A program made the translations under genes and the position numbers. A stretch of DNA of 64,000 nt from Setoptus koraiensis (Eukaryota; Arthropoda), in NCBI GenBank assembly GCA_048013815.1, contig CM106586.1:8122001-8186000 (forward strand), given 5' to 3'. Under the pieces are notes generated by a model. It was not told the DNA's origin. It did no database searches and was given only the letters and a program-made list of their open reading frames with translations. This document shows, piece by piece, positions 11,207-23,106 of the stretch. Each line of letters starts with the position of its first letter. The first letter of the stretch is position 1.

Positions 11207-12775
11207 TTATGCATATCTACTGCTACTTGTCCTACTTGCTTTGCGTTTCTTCGTTCTACTTCTCTGATTGCTTCTACGTCGTCTATTATTAGGAGTTTCT
11301 CTAGATGAGTTGTGGCTTTGTACAGAATCGTCCTGTTTGGGCGATTCTAGATGATAGCCCACTAGTTTACACCAACCAACTGGAAATAAGTCCGGTGATT
11401 CACAATCGCACCATTGATCAAATGATTCATCCCATCCATTGAAGTGTATCCTAAGTAGACGGTCAACCACTTTTATAACAGTTGCCACACAAACAAGTCT
11501 CGATTGCATCAGATCAACCGCCTCAATGTGCATGCCCTCCTCAAAGCCATGATTGGTTGACTTTCTCTTGAATAGAGCCTCTGGTGCAGCTTCTGATTTA
11601 GTCTCTTTGAGGTACTCGTCCCAATCGAATTCGGGGTGAGATTGGGGAGGAGTTAGCTGTAAGTTGTTTCTTTTACAAAAACCAGCAGGAAATATGTAAG
11701 GCGAGGACGCATGATAGCAGAACCAATCGGATCCTGTAGGACACATTACACCATCTATACCAATCATTAGATAATTAGCGCGCAGCACCTTTATGACTGA
11801 GGCTACACAAATGGTGGAGAGATTGAGCGGATCGATTGCTTCTAATTTCATTCCTTCGCGAAATTCAAAACCTACTGCTAGTGAGTCTGGAAAGGGTAAT
11901 TCAAACATGTCCCATGTGGCATCATCAGGCTCGAAACTTCTGTTGACTACTTTCTCAATACTTTTGGCCGCATATTCAAAAGTGGCAACTAGTTCGTGGC
12001 CCACAAATTGAGCCCAACCAATAGGGTGGACCAAAGGTGATCGTTCATGGCACCAAAAGCCCCTGTCTAACGCATCTGCTCCGTCATAGGAGACGAGCAG
12101 TCTACCACCGACTGATTTTTCAACAGTGGCCACTCGAACAGAAGAAATTCTATTCTTGTCCACTACTTCCAATTTGAGACCAGCGCGAAAACGTGGAACC
12201 AATGAATCGGTCACCAATGTGTAGAAATTCTCTGGCAAAGTCCTAGAGCCTGTCAGTCTTCTAATCAGGTACATAGTCCAATCAGGTACTTTGGATTCAA
12301 TTGCTTTAGGTGGTACTAATGCCTTGCCTTGCCAGGCACACCAGCCAACGCCGTGTATGTCTTCGCTGAACAGGTATACCCAAAAATCATGGCTTGAGTC
12401 GTCTTCGTATCCTTCATAACGTAGTAAGGCCATATAACCGTAGACTTTGATAACTGATGCTATCCAATATACATCGGCCGAGTTGGCGGCGGTGGCTGTG
12501 GTGGGAGGTTTAACGTCGATGTCGCTACTGTTGGTGGTAGTGTTAATGTTTGTGTTAATGTTTATGTTGGTGCTTGAGGACGTAGTGTTGATAACTTCTA
12601 ATTTGATACCCGGGGCAATTAAAAGATCCCAATATTCGGCCATTGGTGCATGCTTAAAGGTGGATACTTTGGCAGCTGAGAAGTTTGGTGCCTTAGCCAG
12701 CGATCTCCAATCAAAGGACTTATTATTATTGCTGCCAGAGGTGTTTGGCGCCTCATGAAACGTTATTTGTGACAT
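11207..12775 (-). CDS. Four-MBT-repeat chromatin reader (MBTD1/L3MBTL2 type)
   Basis: Nuclear reader of low-methylated histone lysines. One open exon of 522 residues with four MBT repeats: about 22-145 (MALLRYEGYEDDS, GVGWCAW), 150-250 (LKLEVVDKNR, FWCHERSPLVHPIGW), 255-372 (MKLEAIDPLNLSTICVA, DWFCYHASSPYIFPAGFC) and 380-480 (EAVDLMQSRLVCVATV, QWCDCESPDLFPVGWC). Spacing and motifs follow vertebrate MBTD1, a subunit of the TIP60/NuA4 acetyltransferase, and its relative L3MBTL2; I cannot separate the two. Repeat 1 contains a Ser/Thr/Asn-rich insertion. The N-terminal FCS zinc finger of both vertebrate proteins is absent, and there is no SAM domain as in Sfmbt. The tail is Arg/Lys/Ser-rich and probably a nuclear signal. 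Divergent from the acid phosphatase gene. Confidence 0.88.
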   Translation of the reverse strand: MSQITFHEAPNTSGSNNNKSFDWRSLAKAPNFSAAKVSTFKHAPMAEYWDLLIAPGIKLEVINTTSSSTNININTNINTTTNSSDIDVKPPTTATAANSADVYWIASVIKVYGYMALLRYEGYEDDSSHDFWVYLFSEDIHGVGWCAWQGKALVPPKAIESKVPDWTMYLIRRLTGSRTLPENFYTLVTDSLVPRFRAGLKLEVVDKNRISSVRVATVEKSVGGRLLVSYDGADALDRGFWCHERSPLVHPIGWAQFVGHELVATFEYAAKSIEKVVNRSFEPDDATWDMFELPFPDSLAVGFEFREGMKLEAIDPLNLSTICVASVIKVLRANYLMIGIDGVMCPTGSDWFCYHASSPYIFPAGFCKRNNLQLTPPQSHPEFDWDEYLKETKSEAAPEALFKRKSTNHGFEEGMHIEAVDLMQSRLVCVATVIKVVDRLLRIHFNGWDESFDQWCDCESPDLFPVGWCKLVGYHLESPKQDDSVQSHNSSRETPNNRRRRSNQRSRTKKRKASRTSSSRYA

Positions 12776-13911
12776 TGTTCAGCTACAGTCCAACAACAGC
12801 AACAACAGTAAACATCAGGATATGTAAATTGATGATAATTTAAATTTGTTGTGCATTTCCTAAATGTTGATAATAATCATAATAATAGTATTATTAAATA
12901 GCTATATACTAATGGAAGATTATAGTTATAGTATTGAATTATTATAACTATGTTATTATTAATACATTGCGGGCGCGAGAGAGAAACATCTTTAAAACAT
13001 TGTCGTTTAGTTTCAGGGTGTGCGCAATATATTGCAAACTGTTGTGTGCATTTTCACAAATGAATGACGCACAGAAGTAAATTATTTACACAGGAATGTA
13101 TTGCCAATGTGCAATGTTTAGTATACTGGCTATGTTAGAACTCAGTGCAATAATTTGCAATCATCCTGGATTTGTGTCAGTTGGCATCGTGTGTGAGAAA
13201 CACAACGCAGCTTACAGTGTATAGGTTTGTGTGTGTGTTTAAGTGTGAATGCGTGAGATTTGGGCGCACGTAATCTGCTCAACAATGTGTGTGCAGTCTC
13301 CGACACACAGTTACAGATGATTGTTGTAATCTGCATCCTGCCCAATGCCTACAGGGGAAGCGCCCGCTAATATGTTGCTTGGCGCCATCTTTTGTCGCGA
13401 GCTACGAACTACATAGTATCACATTAATTAGCATCAACTAACGACTGGCTACTAACTACATATAGCAACAATAAAAATGGCTTCTATATAACTTATCATG
13501 TCTACCAATTCAATGTTATCTTTGTTGTCAACCGTATCTTATCGTCAACGTACGTCTGTAGGCCATTTTGTTGCCAATCTCTCATATCGAGTATCACCAG
13601 ATAACATAGCAACTTCTACTTCATTGTAACTATTGTTATTATGTAATAAAAGCTAGTCCGTTAATCATCTAATCAGCAAATTGCAACCCATTGTTTGCGC
13701 AATGATCCATGGATATCTGAGTTCCTATTACACATGTAACAGCACATCTCAAATCAATCGCATCTTTCACAGATAGAGGACAAACAGATTATATTTGAAT
13801 TCGTACAAACTATTTCAACAATTTCATTTCAAACTTATTAGTCGTAATAATATAGAGAAGCGAAAGCGATTTCGACCAAATAGCTAGATAAAAAAAAATT
13901 ATCATACACAA
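12776..13911. other. Intergenic, divergent promoter region
   Basis: Lies between the start codons of the MBT gene (-) and the acid phosphatase (+), so both promoters should be here. AT-rich. No reliable core element or other gene was recognised. Confidence 0.6.
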
Positions 13912-15177
13912 ATGTCTTCGCCAGCCTCACCCGACACACCAAAAACGCCATCTGGCCCGTCGACGGTCGATTCTAATCATGAAAGTCTTATACTTTTGAT
14001 TTTCATTCACAGACATGGCGATCGTAAGTTGGCCCAACAAGAATATTATTATTGTAAAACAATGATCAATCTCTCACTCTAAGCTCCTTCCATTCATTCT
14101 ACCTGTACCATCTTTACATCCGTAGGCACACCGCTCAACATGGCACCTAGGGACAAGTATAACGACATAGCATACTGGCCAGAGGGTTTCGGTAATCTCA
14201 ACAACGCCGGCCGACTTAGGATGTATAAAATGGGACAACTCATACGCAAGAGATACGCCACCTTCCTAAGTGACGACTTTAGAGAGGTCTACTCACGCTC
14301 ATCCGATGTTGATCGATGTATAGAAAGCTCACAAGCTGTGATAGCCGGGATGTATCCACCACCAGACAGGTCCAAGTGGAATGCCACTATTCCTTGGACG
14401 CCGGCACCTGTACACACGGTACCAGCCCCCGATGACTATCTACTTAATGAAGCTGGTAGAAAATATATTGATGTTGTTGTTCAGGAAATAGAGAAGCTAC
14501 AATTGTCGGAGAAAACCAAAAAGTTATACGAGGAAAGTGTTAATGAGCGAATTATTCTGGAAAAAGAATATGGTTACGATTATGATTCATTCGTAAAATT
14601 CAAATGCACATACTCAACTCTCGATATAGAATATAGAAACGGGTTAGAGATGCCTAGCTGGTACAATAAGGAAATGCGCGAAAAATTGTACAAATGGGCT
14701 GGTTTAGCGTTCTCTTTGGCCGCCGGAGGTACCGAAGTATTGAAAAAAACTAGAAATCAACATTTGCTAGCCGATTTAGTCAAACGTATGGAAATATGTT
14801 CTGCCGGCCCTAGACATAGTCCAAAAAGTGAATATCATCAACCAACAAATGCTCCTGGTTCAGTGGAGGATAAGAAAGTAGTTCATTACTCTACTCATGA
14901 CTCAATAATGGCAGCTTTCTTAGAAGCGCTTAATATCAATGGAACTTCACCTGTGCCCCCAGGCTTTGGAGCGACTTTCTTCATCGAGGTGCATGCAACG
15001 GATATTAAGCTTGGTAGTAAGTCAGATAAATATCTCAAGCTATACCACTTGGATAGGACCGAGACAGAGGAACCGATCGAAATGATACTGCCAAATTGTG
15101 AACTAGACAAAGATGGCCGCTTGAGTGTGGCTAAATTTAAGGAATACGTCCGGCATTTACTTCCCGATGAACATTGA
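13912..15177 (+). CDS. Histidine acid phosphatase (ACP2/ACPP family)
   Basis: Branch-2 histidine phosphatase that hydrolyses phosphomonoesters by way of a phosphohistidine. Two exons: 13912-14023 and 14126-15177 (GT-AG intron of 102 nt), 387 residues. The splice rebuilds the catalytic RHGDRTP at residues 34-40. Family blocks follow: YWPEGFGNL, RSSDVDRC, AGMYPPP and PVHTVPAPDDYLL, with the proton-donor HD in STHDSIMA. Most relatives are lysosomal or secreted and start with a signal peptide. Here the 30 residues before the RHG motif are Ser/Pro-rich and polar, and an in-frame stop lies upstream of the ATG, so no signal peptide is apparent. No C-terminal membrane segment is seen either. A cytosolic form or a missed first exon are the alternatives. 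Confidence 0.88.
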
Positions 15178-18100
15178 ATCGATGTGATGATGAGTACCCA
15201 AAAGTAATAGTCTAAACTGTGTAGTAATAATCTATCAATCAATCATGAAGCCTTACCCTCGGCTTTCGAATATTGAATTCATTGGAATGGATCAACGTTT
15301 ATCTATTCCATCTGATTACAACTATTACAATCGATCAATGATGATTATCAAGATTGATCAATTGAGCAGGTACAATAATTCATATGTATACACATATTGT
15401 GCGGTTTAAGATAAGAAATGAACGAAATGAATATCAATTAGAAAAAACAATCTAACATAGAAGAACACTTGAGGATCTTGATCCACATTGATGTGATCAA
15501 TCATCGGATTGGAAATAGCAATGCCAACAAAGAAAACATAATGTGTAATAGCAGTCTTGGTACATCGCTAATACTATTAATACAAATGACGACAATCTAT
15601 TATATATGCACACAAGCTATTTGTGATCTAATTTCAACTTTTCATCTTCGACAACGGTGCTAGCGTACAAGATGAAGATGAGACTTCACCTGGACGGCCC
15701 TTGAACTTTCATTTTACAAGTTTATGTTGATAAACTTACATTAACTTTGGCATAGATGCTGTCATTATTATTTGTGATGATGTCAATGAAAGTAGAATGA
15801 GCGAGATAGTGTAACTTGAACATGCAGGTTTCACCCTAAATATATCCAGTGTAAGAGAAAGCGAACTTTTTATTGCTCCATATCTTGTCAGGCTAGTTGT
15901 TGTTGTGACAGTCAAAGATAACAACAACATCAAAAGACAAAATCTGTTTCAACAAGTAATAAAAAGTTTAGCTGGAGAAAGTCACATCGTCATCGTAATA
16001 GTACCCTGTTACACTGATATACATGTCTTTTATGGGTTATGAGTTTACCTGTATAACCGAGAACGAACCTTTCCAGTTCTCTTTCCATCTATCTTATGTG
16101 GATAGAAGCATTTATTATTTCTCATTTGGCATTCTTCTTTTCTTATCGCAATCACACAACAGTGATAGACAGATAGAGTTGCATTAGTCGCGCGAAGATA
16201 AAACAAGTTGTTTGACGGCTACAAGCGCTCTTCACACCCTATGCTATCTATCTAACTGGCAATACTCTGGTTAGATTTACAAAACTCCTTATACAATAAG
16301 TATAAAAATAAGCCAGAAGGGGGCGCAAAACAGTATCGAGTTGAGCTAGGTAGTAGCTAAGCTGTCAACTATTGACATCATAATTCCAATTGTGATAATT
16401 ATATACATTATATATGACAACTATGGTTAGACAGCTTCCTACATAGTTATTGTTGTTGCATGCGCGCCTACTTACCTGTGTCTGCGTTCTTTATTATTTA
16501 TAGTAGCCTACGATTGTTGCTGGTACATTCACTGATGAATGAGTTGCTGATCAATGAACGCCAATAACTTGATGGGTAACTATAGCAGCCGACGACGAGT
16601 GACCTCTTCATGGAATTTTTCGAAACTAGACAGCTCAGTAATTAGTCATTCACTCTCTCCCTCGCCAGCTATCTATCTCCTTATTCACTGGTAGCATTTA
16701 ATTATGAAAAACATTCCATCAACATTGTGCAAAACAAAATCTAAATATACATGAATGTGTTCATGTTTGTACCCACCACATACCATGGAATATACATGGT
16801 ACATATGCACAGCTTGCCAGTATAGATTATGTAAGGTTAACTTGGCCGGCTAGCTGGGCTTTATGTGCTAATTATCGTTGTTACATGATGTTTTAGCATT
16901 TAGCCACTCAAGTATCGCTAACAGTTTTTGTTTTGCTTCGGTTTATGTTGATGCTAAACTAACCATCTAAAACTAAAGCCTAGCCAGCCCATGTTGAGTT
17001 GATGTCTCAAATTGAGTCATCCAATCAACAACAGCAACAACAACAACAACAACGCCAGCAACAACCTAGGGTACCCGATTCTATGATCGAAATCATGCAA
17101 CTTATTGAGTGTTGATGTTTGTGCTCTCGTTGAATTGAACTTATGGCAGCCACCAGCTAACTAATGAGAGCCACTGACAAAAAGTCAATAGCAGATTATC
17201 ATCATCATCTTCTTCTCATTCTCATTCTCTCATGTCCTGTTATCGCATCTCTGGCAGTGTTGGTTCTAACATTTGCCAAGTAAACTTGATTCTCTTCTTG
17301 GCAAGCTGCCTTGTTCGTTCGGGATAAGGTTTGTTTGAGTTTACAATCATAACTCTATGAATGAGTCAGCAGTTATTAGTTTTGTTAGCTCATTGGTTAG
17401 CCCATTAGATGATGGTGGCGTGTTAGTTGTTTTAGCGAGCCAATAGATGAAGTTGATTAAATTTATTTATTGCAAGAACAAGACGACGACGACGACGACG
17501 ACGGCGAGAGACGACGAGAGACGAAAAGTTTCAGCTATCATTCGGCGACTCAACAGCGAGACGACACAAAACGGTCAAGCGAGCCAAGGGTCCTGATCGA
17601 GCGACCGAGTGTATATATTTGCTGCTAGCCGCTATTATGCAATAATGATAGGTAGTGCAACCAATAAATAGAGCAAAGAGAGTAAAAGTGAACAACAACA
17701 ACAACAACAACAACAGTGCATAGTAGTGGTGGTGGTAGTGGCGGTAATTTGCGGGTATGTCTCATTGATTAATCTTATTAGAAGGGGGCATTGAGGGGGA
17801 GAGGTATTCAATTTTCGATGGCGGCAAAGCAGTGGTGACTACTTTCAATCATTATATGGACAGTGCGACGGCAAGCTAGTATTTATTTTGGTTAGTTTAG
17901 TTTCAGTTTGTGTCTCACTCTCACTCTCTACGCACAGTTTAAGGGACAATGTGAGTAAGTGCGCATTTAACTTGACTAACTTTTATTTTCCTGTTCTTGT
18001 TCTGTCTTGTTGTCTGTACCGAAAGGCTCTGTTGTTGCTGCTGCTGTTGTTGCCGTTGTTGCTGTTGTTGTTGTTGTTGTCGTTATTGGGTGTTTCGTGT

Positions 18101-18322
18101 TGCCGTAGTACGAACAACAACCAATCATCGTCGGGCTTTGCCAGTTGCCGAGCTAGTTTGTTTTCTTCTTCGCTGTCGCTCTTTCTATGTTCTGTTTGGC
18201 TGTCATAAGTTGGTTGCATAAGCCGTGTCTGTCTCATGCTAGTTGGCCAGCAACAGTTACTACAGCCCAACAGCAACAACAGCAACCACAGAAACAACAA
18301 CAGCAGCAACAACAACAACAAC

Positions 18323-18359
<37 letters not shown>

Positions 18360-20572
18360 ATTAGAATGATCATCGTGATGAACATCTATATTGAGCAATA
18401 ATAACAGTGGTAATTGCGAGTTATTACGTAATACATTGTGATGCTGCTCACTCGCGACTGCTAACTTACGTAAGTGGCTCACTTGCGAGTCGCTCACTTA
18501 CAAGTCGTTCACTCAAACAAACAAAACCAACTGAACTGCCATCCTCAGGAGATAGCAGATAAGCTCACCTCAAGGCCCATCACTATCGGAGCTCTAACAG
18601 CAACAACAACTTGTTAGAGTCAACAGTGGTCAACAGTGGTGTCCATTCACAATCAAAGTTGCCAACCACACACATTAAACACACATTAATAACGTCAGCA
18701 CGCGCTCATGTTCATTAGCATTTTATAAGGAAATGTGAGCAACCAACCAACAAGTTATTACAAGCACTCTCAAGCTTGTGCGATATCAGCAGTTGATCAA
18801 GCTGACACAAGCCCACCCAGTCGAGCTCACTTGTTAGCATCAGCGCAAACAACAACAGCAACAACAACAACGACAGCGACACTAAACGCAAGATAGATTT
18901 TATTTTGACAGCAACAGCAACAACAACAACAACAACAATACGGTCTAACAATAACGCAGCCAGACCGTTAGCTAGCTGATGTCATTGCGCTGCTGCTGTT
19001 TGTCTATTTGTTTGTCTATTGGTCGTCCGTTGGTTCGTTCGTTTGTAAGCGACCGAGTTATAAATAAATTGTATTAACCCCATCGCAAGTTACGCAACCA
19101 CAGCAACTCATCAACGGCTATTAATCAATTAAATTAATTTGTATGCCCCCTAAAGCGCACATCAGGCTGCCAGACAGACAGACAGACAGATAGCCGTACA
19201 ATTACAGAGGGGAGCAGCGACATAGCGCCAGACAGCGAGCAAGTGAGCCAAGAAATAGCGATAATGATAGCCATTTAATTTATAATTTAATTTGTGTGAT
19301 TGTGTGATCTAATTTAATTAATGATTACAAATGATATAGCGCGCGTGATAATATCTCCGTTTCTCTCTGTCTGTCACACACCGAGCGAGAGCGAGAGAGA
19401 AAGCAAAAACACAGTTCATTTAGGTTAGTTGAAGGTTATGATAATGAACTGGAAAGCGGTCATTTTATTTTCTATCACTCGCTCATTATAAAACCAATCA
19501 AATTAAAGTGAAACTGCAGGCAGGTGTAAAGTGTATAGTCAACCAGTGTGATCAACAGCAAACAACCCATCTATTGTTGATAACTGTGATAATATATTCT
19601 ATTGTGTATCATGTGTAGTGTATGGAAAGTTAATTTGCAACCAACTGACAACCGACCATAACCACACACAAAATTGAACCACGCAAAACTCGCTTGAACT
19701 ACATTAATTGTGAATTGTGAATCTTTTTTATTTTATATCACTGTGTCACTGTGTGCATTATATCTTAATGTAACACAGCCTGGCAGCCATTATAATTGTC
19801 ACTAATCATTGCTTCATTCTTTGTAAGATGATTAACCAGGTGATAAAGCATTTTGAAATACCAACAGTTACCACAGCAACAAACCAAAAACAATACACGC
19901 AACACAATTAGAAAAATACATCTCACCATTACATAACAATTGACAAACAATAACAAGTGAATACCAATACCAATAATAGTTGCCAAGATAATTGTTGTTG
20001 TCGCACACAACCATCGATCTGATGACGACAACCAGCGTGCTGCTAACTTGAGCTTGAGATTGGTTAACGACTTGGTTGGCATTGAAAAACAATAGACAAA
20101 AATAAAGAACAACAACAACTATCAATTATCCTGACAAGTGTCAGTCGGGGTGACACACACATTGAGCAATTGGTAGACGTTCAAAGTTTATTGTTGCTGT
20201 TGTTGTTGTGAATGTCGCCATTGGTCTGGTCGCCCCATTCAGCCCATTCGTGCGATCTAGCCTCTTGTAGTATGCAATAATGGAAAGCACCACTGAACCA
20301 ATAATTTCAGCAACTAATTTCATCAGCAAATCAAAGCCAATATTTGCACTCGCTGCAGCACCCTACACAGATTAGACACATTTGGTCATGTTGCTATTTA
20401 TGTTAGCCAAAGAGTGATCAGTATAAAAATATATCGTTACTTTTTATAGTTAATCAACTGTGATTAAACAATCAGTTAGTTAGGACGCAAAAATTATTAT
20501 TGTTATTATGATATAATTTGTGCTCGCATCCAATCCATCTATATAAAGCCATATAAAGACAAGAATCTAGTG
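15178..20572. other. Long gene-free region
   Basis: About 5.4 kb with no recognisable coding exon on either strand. It is rich in CAA/CAG, ACG and CA runs (for example near 17036-17056, 17481-17503, 17692-17715 and 18283-18358), which give spurious poly-Leu, poly-Cys or poly-Val frames. The right end is the 5' flank of the acid sphingomyelinase gene. Confidence 0.55.
18283..18358. repeat. CAACAA then (CA)n compound microsatellite
   Basis: An interrupted CAA/CAG run is directly followed by about 16 CA dinucleotides. Confidence 0.9.
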
Positions 20573-23057
20573 ATGAAATTTACCGAAATAACTGCTACTA
20601 CTACTACTACTGCAACAATGACACAATCGTATAGTAAGCGACCAGCGAGCAGAACGAGTTGCCGAGTGGCCACCACGACCACGCTAAGACAATTAAAGAA
20701 AGCAGCGGATATTGAGATGCCAAAGAGTAAATTATTGATTGATAATATTATGCACAACGTTAACGAGCGTGTTGGCGTCATGCAAATGCACAATAACAAT
20801 CGCAACCACAATATATTACTGTATGACTATAACGACAATAATACCAGCAGAAAGAGTGTCAACAAATTCTATTCTAGTCAATTATTATTTATAACAATTA
20901 TATCATCAATATGTGTGCTTGTTGCTTACTCAAATGCTCAAATGTTGATCATAAACCAAAACAACGACGATCTGATGCCCATGGTGTCGTTGTCAACATT
21001 TGTCGATGGCAGTATCAACAATCAATTGCATCAGACCAATCATAACAACAACAACAACAACAATCACCAAGCCACAACGCCCAACCAAAGGAGATTTCCG
21101 AGATTGTTGTCGTACATGTCGTCGTTGATACAGAAGAGCCGTCATTCTAAGCAGCATTTAGCCGGCCCGAATAGCGGAAACAACAATAATAATTTAAACA
21201 ATTATAACAAGACCGCTAACATTGACAACAATATATCGCAACCAATGAAGAGTTCATCGCTGTCGTCGTCGTCGTCGTCGTCCAAGCTTCAATCTAAAAG
21301 TGGCAACGCACCCCACGCCAATGACAGTATCAACATAAACAGTGGCATGTTGGACACAATCGCCGATCACCTAGGATCTCAGGGTCAATCATTGCTTGGC
21401 GTCGGTGCCAACTTAGACACGGGCATCACATTGTTAAACGATATGCAATACGCAAATATCGCCTCTGTTGCAAAAACAAATCAATCTGTGTCAACTAACG
21501 GCGATTTCAGCAACACCAACACCGGCAACGGTAACAGCAACACCAATGGCCAAAATGGTGCAAAAAACAAGCTTGCCAGAAACACAAACAAATTGCACAA
21601 GAGTTTGCATAGACGGCGTCACAATCATCATCATCGGCACCACCATCTTCATCATCATTTGAGCGCCAAAAATGCGCACAGTCCCGTTCATCATCACCAA
21701 TCCGCAATATCGGCCCTAGAGTCAATAGTCAACGAAGTGTCAAAACAGCAACAACAGTCGGGCGACCAGCACCAGCAGCTCAACAATTTGAACAGCGCCT
21801 CGGTGCATTTGGCATCGGCCGAAAAGTATGCCTTTAATTCGCGAGGATTCTTTCTCACAAGCATGCTGTCGCGCATAATAAACGTGATGAATGTCACAGA
21901 GGTGAGTGCCCACACTGAACCCTGAAAAACCCTGAGCCCCACCTCCCCCTCGTGCCCACATGTCCCACTGACCCCATCCCATACCCCTCTGATCCCTGCG
22001 AACAATCGCCACCCGTCCCGCCCGATCGAAATTGCCCCCACCCCCTGATGCCGCGGTTTATAATGCCGCGCCGAATAATGCTGCTCGGTGAACGTTTGCA
22101 TCGCGACCGAACAGAACAAGGCAAGACCCCCTACCCCTCGGCCCGCCCGTGAACCAATCGAGCCGCACTCCAATTAACCAATTAACCAATCAACCAATTA
22201 ACCACTGACCGCTCTTTTCCACTCCCCTCAATCGCTATAATACGATCACTATGATATACAACCAGTTCGCAATGGAGGTGAGAGAGGGCATCTCATCGAG
22301 GGCCTCGTGCATGGCTTGCAACGCGGTGGCGGGCTTATTCTTGAGTCCGTTGTACTCGAAGGAGGTGTTCAGCGCGGCCATACGCACAGTTTGCACGTCC
22401 TTCCGGTTGTTCACACTGCGAGTTTGTCACGGCATTGTCGAATCGTTTCAGGTGAGTTGACAACTTGTTAGACACAACATCGTCTCGTGCACGCCACAAC
22501 AACCAACGGTGATTCGAAATCTAAACAAATTCTCAACAACATTATTATTATTATTATTATTGTTATTATTATTATGTGACCCAACAACAAAGGACGACTT
22601 TGAGTATATAAGGAAAAACACGAGGATGACTCGCGACGAAATTTGCGCCGTTGTGTTCGGTATGGAATGCGCCAGACGACAAACGTTTAAATTGACCTGG
22701 ACAGTGGCCATTCCTGTGCAACAAAACATGTCCAATTATTACAATTTCAGCCGGCCCAATCAGAATGTCAATGACAATGTTGACATCAAGCAACAGCTGT
22801 TCATAGGGGCCTATCAACAGTCTGGCATGGGCCAAAACCAAAATCAGCAAATATCCACGCTGGCCGCACTGGAAAGTCAGCGACAGCAGCACTTGTCGAC
22901 CGCAACACCAAAGCCGCAACCGTCCACTAATTATAAACAGCAAGACCAACAGGATCAGACATTCCAAGACGACGCGCCGGACTTGTTTGAGTATAGGAGG
23001 TCGCCGGCGCAAAGTGTCAGCTCCACTGGCCAACAGCAGCAACAACAACAATCAGTC

Positions 23058-23106
<49 letters not shown>

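Noticed and set aside
21491-22173. Frames on both strands around the first acid sphingomyelinase donor
   Set aside because: They overlap the real first exon or its intron and show no domain; the spliced model explains the conservation.
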